A stretch of 64,000 nucleotides of DNA from Thiodiazotropha sp040793985 (GCA_040793985.1 JBFNJI010000003.1:1-64000); one strand, 5' to 3'; positions 44,257-54,171 are shown, counted from the stretch's first letter. The notes: generated by a model not told the origin, from the letters alone. Numbers and translations are program-made.

Positions 44257-45795
44257 CTACACGGAAAGGCTGACACCACCACGGCGCTCGTCACCGATGC
44301 CACTCGGGATGCCCTGCCTGTCGAGCATGACACAATGTGTTCCGCCGAAGAACAGGTTCTTGTTTTGCCAATGCTGTTGTTTCGGGAACTCGTCTTTCAG
44401 GGCCCGCGCGATCGAGTCATCGATACCAGGTTCCAAGCTCAACAGCTCGTTTTCAAAATGGATACGGGGAAAGGAGACCGCCTGCGCCAATGGCATGGCG
44501 TAATCGAGGTGGTTGACAATCACTTGCAGGATTGCGCTGCGAATCCGGTTTGAGCCTCCGGAGCCCAATACGATCGAGCTGCCGTCATCGGTCACTATCA
44601 GCGTGGGGGCCATCATCGAGGCAAGGCGATGGTTAAGCGGCCACTTATGAAAACCAGCCGGATTCAGGTCCTCCTCACCGAGCATGTTGTTCATCATTAT
44701 ACCGGTGTCGGGTATGACATACCCGCTACCCTCGCCATTGGAGAGGGTCATGCTGGCGAGATTGCCATCCACGTCTGCAATGCTGATCTGGGTTGTACCG
44801 CGTGTCGACAGTCCCCCATTGTCCAGGCGTGCTCTGAAAAGCTTACCTGTTTCCGGGGTGAGTATTTGGTCCATGCTCAGTCGGTTTTCGTTGCGTACAA
44901 GCTGGGTCAGGCGCATGGTCTGTGCGAGGCGTCGCAGGTGATCCTCGCCGCCCGTGCCCTGCCGGTCGATGGGCCGGGAGGCGAGCAGGCCGAGGGCAAA
45001 CGCAATCAGCGTGCCACCTAGGGAGGGGAGGGGGTTGGTGAATAATCGGGCGTTGCGATATCGGTAATGGAGGGGAGCGCGTATCTCGAGCCGATAGTCG
45101 AGTAGGTCGTCCATCGTTAGTTGCCCGCCATTGTCTCTACAGTCATCGACCAGGAGTCTCCCTACATCGCCTTGGTAAAAAAGCCTCTCACCCTCATGCA
45201 GCAGGGTATCGAGAAATCCTGACAGTGCGGGTTGTCGATGGCGTTCTCCCTCGCCGATCAGGGATTCGGGGTTTTGTGGCGAGGCATTTATCTCGAAGGC
45301 TTCGGGCGTTGCGCGCAGAATCGGTGCGATGATAGTCGATATGAGGTACTGAAACGGGTTGATTTCAACCCCGTTGCGCGCCAATTCAATGGCCGGTTCA
45401 AACAGTGTCCGCAATGGCATGCGGCAGTGGTTGCGGTGAATGGTGTAGAGGCCTTTAATAAATCCCGGGGTGGCGATCGACCCCATACCGATGTGAAATG
45501 TCTGGCTGGCGGTGCCGAAATCGGCCTCTATGGGATGGAATCCGATCTCTCCGCCGTCAAGTCTCCGTTTCGGGGTGTGGGCAAAGAAGTCATATACAAG
45601 GGGCTCAGATCGGGCGGGTTTTGCGGTCAGAAACCCGCCTCCTCCCGGGGATGCGAGTACCGGTTCCGCTACGCAGGCGGCGAGCATTGAAGCGACCACG
45701 GCATCGAAGGCGTTTCCGCCTTCGCGTAATATCTCACAACCGGCTTTAACGGTTTCATAATGTCCGGCTGCGACAATACCTTTAACCGTTTTCAC
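44257..45795 (-). CDS. gamma-glutamyltransferase-like Ntn hydrolase
   Basis: A 512-residue GGT family protein. Glycine-rich substrate region LASPGGGGFLTAKPA lies at 48-62 and the self-cleavage Thr is likely Thr334 in RGTTQISIADVDGN. GSGGSNRIRSAILQVI matches the conserved C-terminal block. Classical GGT is secreted, but this one starts MKTVKGIVAAGHYETVKAG with no signal peptide, so it appears cytoplasmic; it may act on glutathione or another gamma-glutamyl compound. Confidence 0.88.
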   Translation of the reverse strand: MKTVKGIVAAGHYETVKAGCEILREGGNAFDAVVASMLAACVAEPVLASPGGGGFLTAKPARSEPLVYDFFAHTPKRRLDGGEIGFHPIEADFGTASQTFHIGMGSIATPGFIKGLYTIHRNHCRMPLRTLFEPAIELARNGVEINPFQYLISTIIAPILRATPEAFEINASPQNPESLIGEGERHRQPALSGFLDTLLHEGERLFYQGDVGRLLVDDCRDNGGQLTMDDLLDYRLEIRAPLHYRYRNARLFTNPLPSLGGTLIAFALGLLASRPIDRQGTGGEDHLRRLAQTMRLTQLVRNENRLSMDQILTPETGKLFRARLDNGGLSTRGTTQISIADVDGNLASMTLSNGEGSGYVIPDTGIMMNNMLGEEDLNPAGFHKWPLNHRLASMMAPTLIVTDDGSSIVLGSGGSNRIRSAILQVIVNHLDYAMPLAQAVSFPRIHFENELLSLEPGIDDSIARALKDEFPKQQHWQNKNLFFGGTHCVMLDRQGIPSGIGDERRGGVSLSV

Positions 45796-46010
45796 ATTTC
45801 ACCAACACGATGTTTAAAATAATTGATCTGGATCGTTGCATTATAACCTTGGTATCGCTATGGTTTTGCCTCTTAACCTGTTGCGAACTGGGTCGAGAAT
45901 CACCCTCGTTTAAGGGTATTATATCCGTTCAGTTTTTAAAGAACGTGCCGTTAACTAGAGGAGCGACGTGACCCTGTTATTAAGGATCAAAATTCCTGAG
46001 CATGTAAAGA
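45796..46010. other. divergent promoter region, GGT and coiled-coil protein
   Basis: About 215 bases between divergent genes, AT-rich. I see no terminator, repeat or RNA. Confidence 0.5.
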
Positions 46011-49000
46011 ATGGCCGTGCCCGATAGTAAAAACGACGACGTTCTTCTGAAGAATCTGGTTCCTCTGAATACCCTTTCAGAGGAGCAGCTTGGACAGCTG
46101 CTTAGCCAGATTGTGATCGAGAAGGCCAAAAAGGGTGAATACCTTTTTCGCGAGGGGGATACCGACCATCAGAATGTCTATCTGCTTTCTGGGACCGTAG
46201 CCCTGCTCTCAGGCCAGAAAGAGATGGACCTGATCAGCAGCGGCACCCCCACTGCGCGTTTTGCCCTCGCCCACCAGCTGCCGCGAAAACACTCGGCCCA
46301 GGCCAGGACCGGTGTCAGTTTCGTGCGTATCGACAGCCGCTTGCTCAGTGATATGCTGGCGCGCAGCCACAGTGCCAGCTATGAGGTGAAGGATATCGAG
46401 CAGCCGAGCAGCGACGACTGGATGACGCTGTTGCTGCAATCCCCGATTTTTCAACAGATACCCCCGGCAAACCTCCAGCGCGTCATGATGCGGATGGAGG
46501 AGATCAAGGTCAGTGCGGGCGATGTGGTCATCAACCAGGGAGAGGAGGGAGACTTTTTCTACCTGATCAGCAAGGGGGAGTGCACTGTGTCCCGTACCCC
46601 GGAGGCTGGTCATGCCCCGGTTGAACTGGCTAAGTTACGTGCGGGTAAGGGATTTGGCGAGGAGGCCCTGATCTCAAACAAACCCCGCGGCAGTTCCGTG
46701 GTCATGAATACAGACGGTGTTCTGGTCCGCCTCAGCAAAAGCGATTTCATCGAGCTGGTCAAACAGCCGCTCTCCAGATCGATCAGCTATCAAGATGCCC
46801 TCGAGACGGTCGAAAAGGGTGCGCTCTGGCTGGATGTGCGAACCCCTGAAGAGTATGAGGAGGGGCATCTTCCAGGGGCGATCAACCTGCCCTTCTTCTC
46901 TCTGCGCTTTCAGGCCTCCAGCCTGACCCTAGATCGTGCCTACATCGTCTATGGAGAGGAGGTGGGACAATCCGCGACCGCTGCCTATCTCTTGACCGAG
47001 CGGGGCGCGGAGGTTTTTGTTGTTGAAAGTAACTGGGAGCAGATCGCCGCGCTGGCTGGATTTCACCAACAGGGTGAGGGATCTGCGGCTAACAATGTCA
47101 TCGATTTCAATCGTGATCAGGACGAGGTTGCTGCAAACGCCGATAGCGGTGTGGCGCAATCTGTCGTCGATCGTCTGCAAAAGGAGTTGGCGGAGACTAA
47201 GCAGGATTACGAACAGGAGCTGGAGCAGCGACATACTGAAATCAAATTGTTGCGCCAGGCCCTGGCTGTGGCAAAGAATCGTATGGAGACCGGTGAAGAG
47301 GGGGCGAAAAACGCCCAGGTGTTGCAGCAGGAGGTTGATTCCCTGCGCGAGTCCTTGGCGGTAGCGGAATCCAGGCTTGCCGAAGGTGAGGGCCTGGAGG
47401 CCGAACGCCAGATACTGAGTGGCCGGGTCGACGAACTTGAGCAGGCCCTCGATGCCACCCGGGAGGAGCTGGAGCGGAGCAAGCAGAGCCAGGATAAGAT
47501 GTCCCGGGTGAGCGGTGATCTCGAACACCAGCTTGAGCAGTCTCAATCCCGCCATGAAGAGAGCGAGGGCCGCCTCAAGGAGAAGATAACCGAACTGCAG
47601 TATGAGCTGGAAAATGTCAATGAGAATCGCCAGGAAGGCTTGCAGACGGAGCAGCAACTGCGTGCCGAGGTTGAGTCCCTGCAGCATGAGATCTCTCAAT
47701 TGCAGCAGGATGCGGATGCCTTCCGCAAACAGACGGACGAGGAGCGGGCTAGCCTTCTCAAGGAGCGGGAAGAACAGGCGGCTGCACGTGGTGAAGCGGA
47801 GCAGGTGCATGAGCAATCCGTGGCGGCGCTGCACAACCTGAGCGAAGAGCGGGACCAGCTGCAGCAACGTTATCAGGAGATCGAGAGCCAGCACCAACAG
47901 CAGGCCGACGACCTGAAGGCAATCACGGAGGAGCGTGACCGTCTTTCCGATTCGCTGCAGCAGACACATCAGAACATGAGCGCTGAGGTCGCGGCACTTG
48001 GACAGGATCTGGAATCCACCCAGCACGAACTGTCGCAGGCCAAATCGGCGCTTGAACAACAGCAAAACGAACATCAACAGGCCCTCGCCGAACTGCAGAA
48101 TCAGTTGCAGGAGACTACGCAGAGCCTGGAACAGTCGAAGCAGCAGGCGGCGAGCGAGATCAAGGACCTGCAACAGACACAGCAGCAACTCAAACAACAA
48201 CTTGAAGCCGCCGATACGGCGCAAGACGCGCTACAGGGCGAACGCGATGAGCTGCAACAGCAATTCGATGATAAGAATGCGGAAGCAAACGCCCTGCAGC
48301 AGGAGCTACAGGCACTGGAGGATCGCCGGGCCGGCTTGGAAAAAGAGTTGGATGCAGTCCGCCAGGCAGGCAGCGATGCAGATGCCCAGTATGCCAATGC
48401 CATGGACTCTCTGCGCGGTGACCTTGAGCAGTCCCGGAGCCTGCTCGATCAGCTGAGGCAGGAGAAGCAACAGAGCGACGAAATGCTTGCAATCCGCGAA
48501 CAGGACCTTGGGAGAGCGGAATCGAAGACGCTGGCGTTGCAGCAGGAGCTGGAGGATCAGGAGACGCATTCCTCGGAAGAGCGAGCCGAGCTGGTACAAA
48601 AGCTGGAGGCCCTTGAGCAGGAGCGCCAGCAGGCCGAGGAGAAAGAGCAACAGCTAAAACAGGAACTTGAGGAACAGGCGGCACTCTATTCCAGCGAGAT
48701 CGATGAACTGCAGCAAAACCTCGAGTTACTGCGGGCAGCAAGCGTTGAGCAGTCATCCAGTTCCGAAGAGACGGTAACAGCGCTCAAAGTGCAGCTGCAG
48801 CAAGTAGAGAATGAAGCCAAACGGCAGAGTGAAAAGCGAGTTGAATACGAGGCACTGCTGGAGCAGGAGCACCAGACGGCGCAATTCCATAAGCAATCGC
48901 TGCAGAGCGCCGAGGAGACGGTGGCGCTCGTCAAGCAGGAGCTGGAAGAGCAAAAGCAGTTGCAGCAAACCTTGGAACAGCAATTGGCGTCCGCGCAAGC

Positions 49001-50780
49001 GTCGCAACGGCAAGAGATCGATGAGCTGCAGCAACGGCACGATCAGCAGCAGTCGGAGTGGCAGCAACAGCTGCAGAACGCTGAAGCGCAGATCGAGAGC
49101 AGGCGGCAACAGGTCGAGCAGCTGGAACAGTCCCGTGCCGAGATGGAGGCGGGCAGAGAGGAGCTTGCTGTCGAGAAGGCAGGCTTGGAGCGGGAGCTGA
49201 GCGAAGCACATGCCGAACTGCAGCAATTTCGCGAGAGTGCCGATGCGGCACTCACGGATGAGCGGGCAACGCTGGAAAAGGTGCGACAGGAGTTGGCGGC
49301 CGAAAAGGAGACTGCCGGATCTGTCGCAGATACCCTGACCCAACTGGAGTCGAGCCACAGCGAGGTGGTGGAAGCAAAGGCTGCGCTGGAGCAGCAGCTG
49401 AGCGATGGAAACAGCGAATTGGAGCAGCTGCGGCAACGCCTGCAGCAACAGGAAGAGGAGGGCCGGCAACGCGAGCAGAGTCTCAGCGACTCGCTTGAAG
49501 AACAACAGCAAGAGCTTGCGGATCTGCGGCGGCGGTCGACAGAGCGGCAGCAGGAGCTCGAACAGGCCAAGGCAAACGCCGATGAGCAGAACCGGGCCCA
49601 GCAACAGCGTGAGGATGAGCTGAAGCAGACCATCGGCCAGCTGAAGGATGAGATGGACGAATTGCATATCGCCCTCGCCGCATCGACCGAAGGGGCGGAA
49701 CGGATGGTCGACAAGAGCGAGCTGAAGGCGAGCAAGAAGTCACTGAGAAAAGCGGAAGAGAAGATAGCCGCGCTGAAACGCGAAGTCGAAGGTCTGCGTG
49801 AAGTGCAGCTGGAGATGGAGAGCCAGCTTAGCGACGATGTTGACAACGAGGTTCACGAGCTGCGCGTAGCACTGGAATCGGAGAAGAAAAAGCGCGAGAA
49901 ATCCGAGAAAATGGCGCGCCAGGCCGATGTCCTGCGGCGTGAGCGCGATGTCCAGGAGACGGCAATCGAAATGTTGGGTGAGGATCTCGAGAACCTCACC
50001 AAGGAACGGGATGGCCTGAACAGGCAGCTTACGGAAATGCGTAACCAATACACCGATCTGGTGAACGAAAACGATCATCTTCACTCAGAGATGAGCGGAA
50101 TGCGCGAGCATGTTTCCGACTCCAGCCTGGCGGACGATCTGCTGGGTCAGATGGAGGATCTGCGCCGCAAGGCGGAGTATTTCGAGCAGGAGCGCGACGG
50201 CGCCAAGGCTGAGGCATCGCGGATGCGGCGCGAAGTCGGTGAGCTGCGCAGCGTCATCGAAACCTATGTTGAACAGATACAGGACGTTCAGTCTTTCGGC
50301 AAGGACGAACAGGTCAACGCCCTGCGTAGCGAGCTGGATATGGTGCGCCGTCAGGCGGCAGTGGATCTGGAGCATATGCGCAGCGAGCTACAGTCTGCAA
50401 AGTCCCGTCTGGTCTCGGCTGAAAACCGCGACGTGGATGAGGTGGCCGCACTGCAGGCCAGTCGCCAGGAGATGGTTTCCATGCAGCAATCACTGCATGA
50501 AAAAGATCATCTGCTGAAGATGTCACAAAGTCAGTGCCGCTCCCTCGAGGACGCCATCGAGGATCGGGACAAAGAAGTGGATCAGCTGAAACGCAAGCTG
50601 GAACTGCTGTTGCGCAAGGCCGGCGGCTTGGATCAGCCTTCGATGCAGTACGGAAACAGCCAGCTAGTGGATGACTCCATACTGAACGAGGAGCCGGATC
50701 GTACTCCGCCTGGCAGCGGTAACTCGCCGGATCCTGATCCGAAACGAACCTCCCTGGGCCGCTTGTTCCGCAGAAAATAG
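46011..50780 (+). CDS. cNMP-cNMP-rhodanese-giant coiled-coil protein, 1589 aa
   Basis: Residues about 15-118 and 140-255 are two cyclic-nucleotide-binding folds. The second has FGEEAL (215-220) and PRGSSVV; the first is degenerate. A rhodanese-like domain follows (258-345, LDVRTPEEYEEGHLPGAINL), but its active-site loop reads YGEEVGQS (314-321) with Gly315 for the catalytic Cys. About 380-1545 is Gln/Glu/Leu-rich coiled coil, and the protein ends in a basic tail, KRTSLGRLFRRK. No signal peptide or membrane segment is visible, so it should be a long cytoplasmic rod tipped with sensor domains. It could be a structural scaffold responding to cAMP, c-di-GMP or another ligand. Codon use is even across domains. 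Confidence 0.9.
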   Translation: MAVPDSKNDDVLLKNLVPLNTLSEEQLGQLLSQIVIEKAKKGEYLFREGDTDHQNVYLLSGTVALLSGQKEMDLISSGTPTARFALAHQLPRKHSAQARTGVSFVRIDSRLLSDMLARSHSASYEVKDIEQPSSDDWMTLLLQSPIFQQIPPANLQRVMMRMEEIKVSAGDVVINQGEEGDFFYLISKGECTVSRTPEAGHAPVELAKLRAGKGFGEEALISNKPRGSSVVMNTDGVLVRLSKSDFIELVKQPLSRSISYQDALETVEKGALWLDVRTPEEYEEGHLPGAINLPFFSLRFQASSLTLDRAYIVYGEEVGQSATAAYLLTERGAEVFVVESNWEQIAALAGFHQQGEGSAANNVIDFNRDQDEVAANADSGVAQSVVDRLQKELAETKQDYEQELEQRHTEIKLLRQALAVAKNRMETGEEGAKNAQVLQQEVDSLRESLAVAESRLAEGEGLEAERQILSGRVDELEQALDATREELERSKQSQDKMSRVSGDLEHQLEQSQSRHEESEGRLKEKITELQYELENVNENRQEGLQTEQQLRAEVESLQHEISQLQQDADAFRKQTDEERASLLKEREEQAAARGEAEQVHEQSVAALHNLSEERDQLQQRYQEIESQHQQQADDLKAITEERDRLSDSLQQTHQNMSAEVAALGQDLESTQHELSQAKSALEQQQNEHQQALAELQNQLQETTQSLEQSKQQAASEIKDLQQTQQQLKQQLEAADTAQDALQGERDELQQQFDDKNAEANALQQELQALEDRRAGLEKELDAVRQAGSDADAQYANAMDSLRGDLEQSRSLLDQLRQEKQQSDEMLAIREQDLGRAESKTLALQQELEDQETHSSEERAELVQKLEALEQERQQAEEKEQQLKQELEEQAALYSSEIDELQQNLELLRAASVEQSSSSEETVTALKVQLQQVENEAKRQSEKRVEYEALLEQEHQTAQFHKQSLQSAEETVALVKQELEEQKQLQQTLEQQLASAQASQRQEIDELQQRHDQQQSEWQQQLQNAEAQIESRRQQVEQLEQSRAEMEAGREELAVEKAGLERELSEAHAELQQFRESADAALTDERATLEKVRQELAAEKETAGSVADTLTQLESSHSEVVEAKAALEQQLSDGNSELEQLRQRLQQQEEEGRQREQSLSDSLEEQQQELADLRRRSTERQQELEQAKANADEQNRAQQQREDELKQTIGQLKDEMDELHIALAASTEGAERMVDKSELKASKKSLRKAEEKIAALKREVEGLREVQLEMESQLSDDVDNEVHELRVALESEKKKREKSEKMARQADVLRRERDVQETAIEMLGEDLENLTKERDGLNRQLTEMRNQYTDLVNENDHLHSEMSGMREHVSDSSLADDLLGQMEDLRRKAEYFEQERDGAKAEASRMRREVGELRSVIETYVEQIQDVQSFGKDEQVNALRSELDMVRRQAAVDLEHMRSELQSAKSRLVSAENRDVDEVAALQASRQEMVSMQQSLHEKDHLLKMSQSQCRSLEDAIEDRDKEVDQLKRKLELLLRKAGGLDQPSMQYGNSQLVDDSILNEEPDRTPPGSGNSPDPDPKRTSLGRLFRRK

Positions 50781-50845
50781 CCTTATTTCCGCGGCAGAGT
50801 TGCCCCTCTTCATGGTATGGTGAATGCCCCGGTCCGGGGTGCAGA

Positions 50846-51736
50846 TTGCGGCAAAACACGTTGCGGGAAAAAATTAAACGGGTGCTTGCGGTTGGCGGCG
50901 CAACCCTTGATATCGTCAATAACGTTGCCGTCTATCCGGATGAGGACGACGAGCTACGCGCGATTTCCCAACAACAGAGCCGTGGTGGCAATGCCGCCAA
51001 CACCCTGGTGGTTTTGAGTCAACTGGGTCATCAATGCAGCTGGGCGGGTATGCTGGGAGACGATGCCGCCAGCCGCCTGATTCTGGATGACCTGCGACGT
51101 AACGGTGTCGATACTGGGTGGGCGACGATTCACCCCGGTGGCAGATCACCCACCTCCTATATCGTATCGAGCCGGGCCACCGGCTCGCGCACCATAGTTC
51201 ACTACCGCGACCTCCCCGAATACGGCTATACCGCATTCGAGACAATCGACCTGGGAGGCTATGACTGGATCCATGTGGAGGGCAGAGAGGTGTCGGTTTG
51301 CGAGGCGATGCTCGGGCATGCCAGGGAAACAGCCCCGTCAGCGCGGATATCGGTCGAGGTTGAGAAGCCGAGGAAGGGGATCGAAAGGCTCATGGGGCTG
51401 GCCGACTTCGTCATGATCTCTAAATCCTATGCGTCGGCCCATGGGTATAGCAATGCGCAACAGCTGTTCGCTGCGGTGCGTCCCTATTCCGCGTCCGCCC
51501 TGCTGTTCGCCGCCTGGGGAGATGCCGGAGCCTGGTTGCAACAGGCCGATGGCAGATCCGCTCATCTGCCGGCGTTCACCCCCACCGAGGTGGTCGACAC
51601 CCTGGGTGCCGGCGATGTCTTCAATGCCGGGTTGATCGATGCGCTCATGGCGGGCAGCGATGCCGAATCTGCATTGAGGCGAGGGGTTCAACTGGCGGGC
51701 GAAAAGTGCGGTCGCAGGGGGCTTGATATTGCCTGA
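50846..51736 (+). CDS. PfkB-family carbohydrate kinase
   Basis: A 296-residue kinase of the ribokinase/PfkB family with RGGNAANTLVVLSQLG (substrate lid region) and DTLGAGDVFNAGLIDAL, in which the Asp of GAGD is the catalytic base. Substrate cannot be read from sequence. No ATG is available near the start; TTG at 50846 or 50861 is possible, so the N-terminus is uncertain. Its last bases overlap the Rieske gene. Confidence 0.88.
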   Translation: MRQNTLREKIKRVLAVGGATLDIVNNVAVYPDEDDELRAISQQQSRGGNAANTLVVLSQLGHQCSWAGMLGDDAASRLILDDLRRNGVDTGWATIHPGGRSPTSYIVSSRATGSRTIVHYRDLPEYGYTAFETIDLGGYDWIHVEGREVSVCEAMLGHARETAPSARISVEVEKPRKGIERLMGLADFVMISKSYASAHGYSNAQQLFAAVRPYSASALLFAAWGDAGAWLQQADGRSAHLPAFTPTEVVDTLGAGDVFNAGLIDALMAGSDAESALRRGVQLAGEKCGRRGLDIA

Positions 51737-52073
51737 GCGCTATCCTCTCTGCGATATCTCGACCCTGGAGGATCCGGGTAGTCGCGGATTCGTTATCGAA
51801 GGCAGGGATGGTGAGCTGGCGCTGTTCATTGTGCGTCGTGGTGAACGCGTGATGGCTTACAGGAACAGCTGTCCCCATACCGGTATCAATCTTGAGTGGC
51901 AGCCGGATCGGTTTCTCGATCTGAGCAACAGCTATATTCAATGTGCAACCCATGGCGCACTTTTCAGACTGGAAGATGGGTACTGTTTGCGGGGGCCCTG
52001 CGCCGGTGACTCCCTGGAGCCGCTCGAGGTGGAGCTGGACGGTGGGCAGGTGGTGGTGATTCTGCGCCCTTGA
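51723..52073 (+). CDS. Rieske [2Fe-2S] ferredoxin-like protein
   Basis: A 116-residue protein with the Rieske ligand pair SCPHTG and QCATHG, about 42-45 residues into the product and 18 later. It resembles the small ferredoxin subunits of dioxygenase systems, but no oxygenase is adjacent. The TTG start at 51723 overlaps the PfkB stop by 14 bases, so the two genes are likely co-translated. Redox partner is unknown. Confidence 0.88.
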   Translation: MILPERYPLCDISTLEDPGSRGFVIEGRDGELALFIVRRGERVMAYRNSCPHTGINLEWQPDRFLDLSNSYIQCATHGALFRLEDGYCLRGPCAGDSLEPLEVELDGGQVVVILRP

Positions 52074-52116
52074 GGGTCAGGCAAACTGGGGAATAAATCG
52101 ATTATCAGGATATGAA

Positions 52117-52141
52117 AAACCGGGCCACAAAGGCCCGGTTT
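52117..52141. terminator. bidirectional intrinsic terminator
   Basis: AAACCGGGCC and GGCCCGGTTT form a 10-pair stem with loop ACAAA. It lies between the convergent Rieske gene and the 66-residue gene, with A-rich left and short T-containing right flanks, so it could serve both. Confidence 0.8.
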
Positions 52142-52166
52142 GGTCGGTACGCGAGAGGGTCGCCGC

Positions 52167-52367
52167 TTAACCCATTTTCTCGAGGAAGGCGCATAAGTCC
52201 GCCATGACCAACTCCGGCGGAATCTCTCTTTCCGTACGCTGATCCGGGGTTACAAGCTGTAACTGCAGTTCTGGCAAGGTTGCATCAGGCGCAATAGCGG
52301 GCCTAGACTCATCGGCCCGGCAGCTATCCACAATCTGCCCAGTGCTCATGTCGTAGACTCTCTTCAT
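52167..52367 (-). CDS. unrecognised small protein, 66 aa
   Basis: Begins MKRVYDMSTGQIVDSCRADE and ends VMADLCAFLEKMG, preceded by an AGGAGGTGCAAA ribosome site. No membrane segment. The terminator directly after the gene supports its being expressed. No family recognised. Confidence 0.65.
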   Translation of the reverse strand: MKRVYDMSTGQIVDSCRADESRPAIAPDATLPELQLQLVTPDQRTEREIPPELVMADLCAFLEKMG

Positions 52368-52607
52368 TTTGCACCTCCTGCACCTCGCATTGGGATCCTG
52401 TTACTCATTTTAACGGCGCGCCGGCGCTGAACTTTAACCCTGCGGGCGCGGTGTGGGCCTGTTTCAGGATTTCACATCCTTACAGAGACTTACGTGTCTG
52501 CGAACCCTTTGGTTTCAGTATGGGGTTTGAATCCGGTGCATTCAACGGTAGGGAAATAGGGGTCAATGGCCGTCTGTGCCGGCCAGTCGTGCTGATAGAT
52601 AATGCGA
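52368..52607. other. intergenic region between two minus-strand small genes
   Basis: About 240 bases; contains the promoter and ribosome site of the 66-residue gene. Nothing else recognised. Confidence 0.45.
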
Positions 52608-52907
52608 TTACTCGGTATCCTCGATATGATCGAGCGGGTTGGTTCTGGTTTCGCCGGCCGGGTGATCCAGGTCAACACCATAGTCGTCCCGGGTGAGGTC
52701 ATAGGAGCCCGACCAATCCTCCGGCGGGGCGATGGGTTTGACCTCGAGTGCCTCCCAGTCCTCCAGGTCGTACTCCTCCACGGTACCGTCATAGAACTGG
52801 ACTTCCACGACACCCTCATCGGGATCGAAGGCCACTACTTCAAGGTTATTGCCATCGACTGTTTTAAACCAATCGCCGATACGGATTCTAGGTGAGTTCA
52901 TTATCAT
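52608..52907 (-). CDS. small acidic protein (possibly DUF6763)
   Basis: The 99-residue product (MIMNSPRIRIGDWFKTVDGN) is beta-rich at first (LEVVAFDPDEGVVEVQFYDG) and acidic at the end (DHPAGETRTNPLDHIEDTE). A second ATG two codons in is the likelier start. I think it belongs to the DUF6763-like group of gammaproteobacteria, but this is from memory. Function unknown. Confidence 0.7.
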   Translation of the reverse strand: MIMNSPRIRIGDWFKTVDGNNLEVVAFDPDEGVVEVQFYDGTVEEYDLEDWEALEVKPIAPPEDWSGSYDLTRDDYGVDLDHPAGETRTNPLDHIEDTE

Positions 52908-53010
52908 GCGTCTCCGTTAGACAGGTTTACCCCGGTACCATTCGATTATGGCTCCGAAAGGGCCTTAATACCATCTTCTGTCGGTATTTTTATCGTCCTT
53001 TCAGATTGGT

Positions 53011-54051
53011 TCAAGGTGCGGGATTGGGCTGTCGCTTATGGATCGCCTCGATCTCCTGCAATACCTCAGGAGAGAGTGAGAGATGAATGCTGTCAATATT
53101 TTCATCAAGTTGCGCCAAGGTTGTCGCGCCGATGATGTTGCTGGTTACAAAGGGCTGGCCGGTGACGAATGCCAGCGCCATTTGTGCGGGTTTTAAACCG
53201 TGCCGCTTGGCAAGCGCCACATATTCCTGTGTTGCCCAAAGGGTCTGCGGACTGGAATAGCGGTCGAAACGACTGAAAAGTGTCAGCCGGGCCGCCTCGG
53301 GCCGTTTACCGTCGAGGTACTTGCCGGAGAGCACGCCGAAAGCCATTGGCGAATAGGCGAGCAGACCGCACTTCTCACGATGGGAGATCTCCGCCAAACC
53401 GACTTCATAGGTGCGATTGAGCAGGTTATAGGGATTCTGGATGCTGACAATTCTCGGCAGGTCGTGTTTCTCCGCCAGTTGCAGATAGCGGGAGACTCCC
53501 CACGGGGTCTCGTTGGAGACACCGACATGGCGAATCTTTCCCGCGCGTTGCAGGTCGTTCAAGACCTGCAACGTCTCGAGGATCGGTGTTGCATGCTCCT
53601 CTGCTTCAGGTTGGTAGCCAAGCTTGCCGAAGTAGTTGGTCTGGCGATCGGGCCAATGAAGCTGATAGATGTCAATGTAATCTGTCTGCAGTCGTTGCAG
53701 ACTCAGCTCCACTGCTGCCTCTATATTGTTCCTGTCGTGATGCAGTTTGCCGTCTCGAAGATAGGGCAGCCAGTCTGCCGGACCGGCAACCTTGGTGGCG
53801 AGGATCACGCGGTCACGTTGGCCTCGACTGGCGAGCCAGGTGCCAATGTGGTGTTCGGTCAGCCCTTGCGTATGGGCCATTGGCGGAACCGGATACATCT
53901 CGGCTGTGTCGATAAAATTGATACCTGCATCGACAGCCCGGTCGAGCTGGGCATGGGCCTCAGCCTCGCTGTTCTGTTCACCGTAGGTCATAGTTCCCAG
54001 GCAGAGTGCGCTTAGTTTTATGTCTGTGTGGCCAAGTACACGATATTTCAC
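53011..54051 (-). CDS. tas: NADP(H)-dependent aldo-keto reductase Tas
   Basis: The start is GTG at 54051 (VKYRVLGHTDIKLSALCLG), behind GGGGAAG; an ATG at 54114 would add 21 residues not in the family. The 346-residue product matches E. coli Tas: CLGTMTYGEQNSEAEAHAQL, FIDTAEMYPVPP (catalytic Asp and Tyr), RHVGVSNETPWGVSRYL and IGATTLAQL near the cofactor end. E. coli Tas affects tyrosine auxotrophy suppression; substrates are unclear. Confidence 0.93.
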   Translation of the reverse strand: MKYRVLGHTDIKLSALCLGTMTYGEQNSEAEAHAQLDRAVDAGINFIDTAEMYPVPPMAHTQGLTEHHIGTWLASRGQRDRVILATKVAGPADWLPYLRDGKLHHDRNNIEAAVELSLQRLQTDYIDIYQLHWPDRQTNYFGKLGYQPEAEEHATPILETLQVLNDLQRAGKIRHVGVSNETPWGVSRYLQLAEKHDLPRIVSIQNPYNLLNRTYEVGLAEISHREKCGLLAYSPMAFGVLSGKYLDGKRPEAARLTLFSRFDRYSSPQTLWATQEYVALAKRHGLKPAQMALAFVTGQPFVTSNIIGATTLAQLDENIDSIHLSLSPEVLQEIEAIHKRQPNPAP

Positions 54052-54171
54052 GGGAATCTTCCCCTGTTTTGTGGTTGGAAGCTGCGGAACAATCAGTCTA
54101 TGCAGAGATTGCACTCCTCAGACTGCTATCAGCATAACTGAAAACCCACTTCTGAAAAGGATTGAGTAGCG

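Noticed and set aside
46929..48224. 431-codon open frame on the minus strand across the coiled coil
   Set aside because: It is the complement of Gln/Glu/Leu-rich heptads, which seldom make stops; the same holds for 48753-49667 and 49043-49846. The plus-strand domains are unambiguous.
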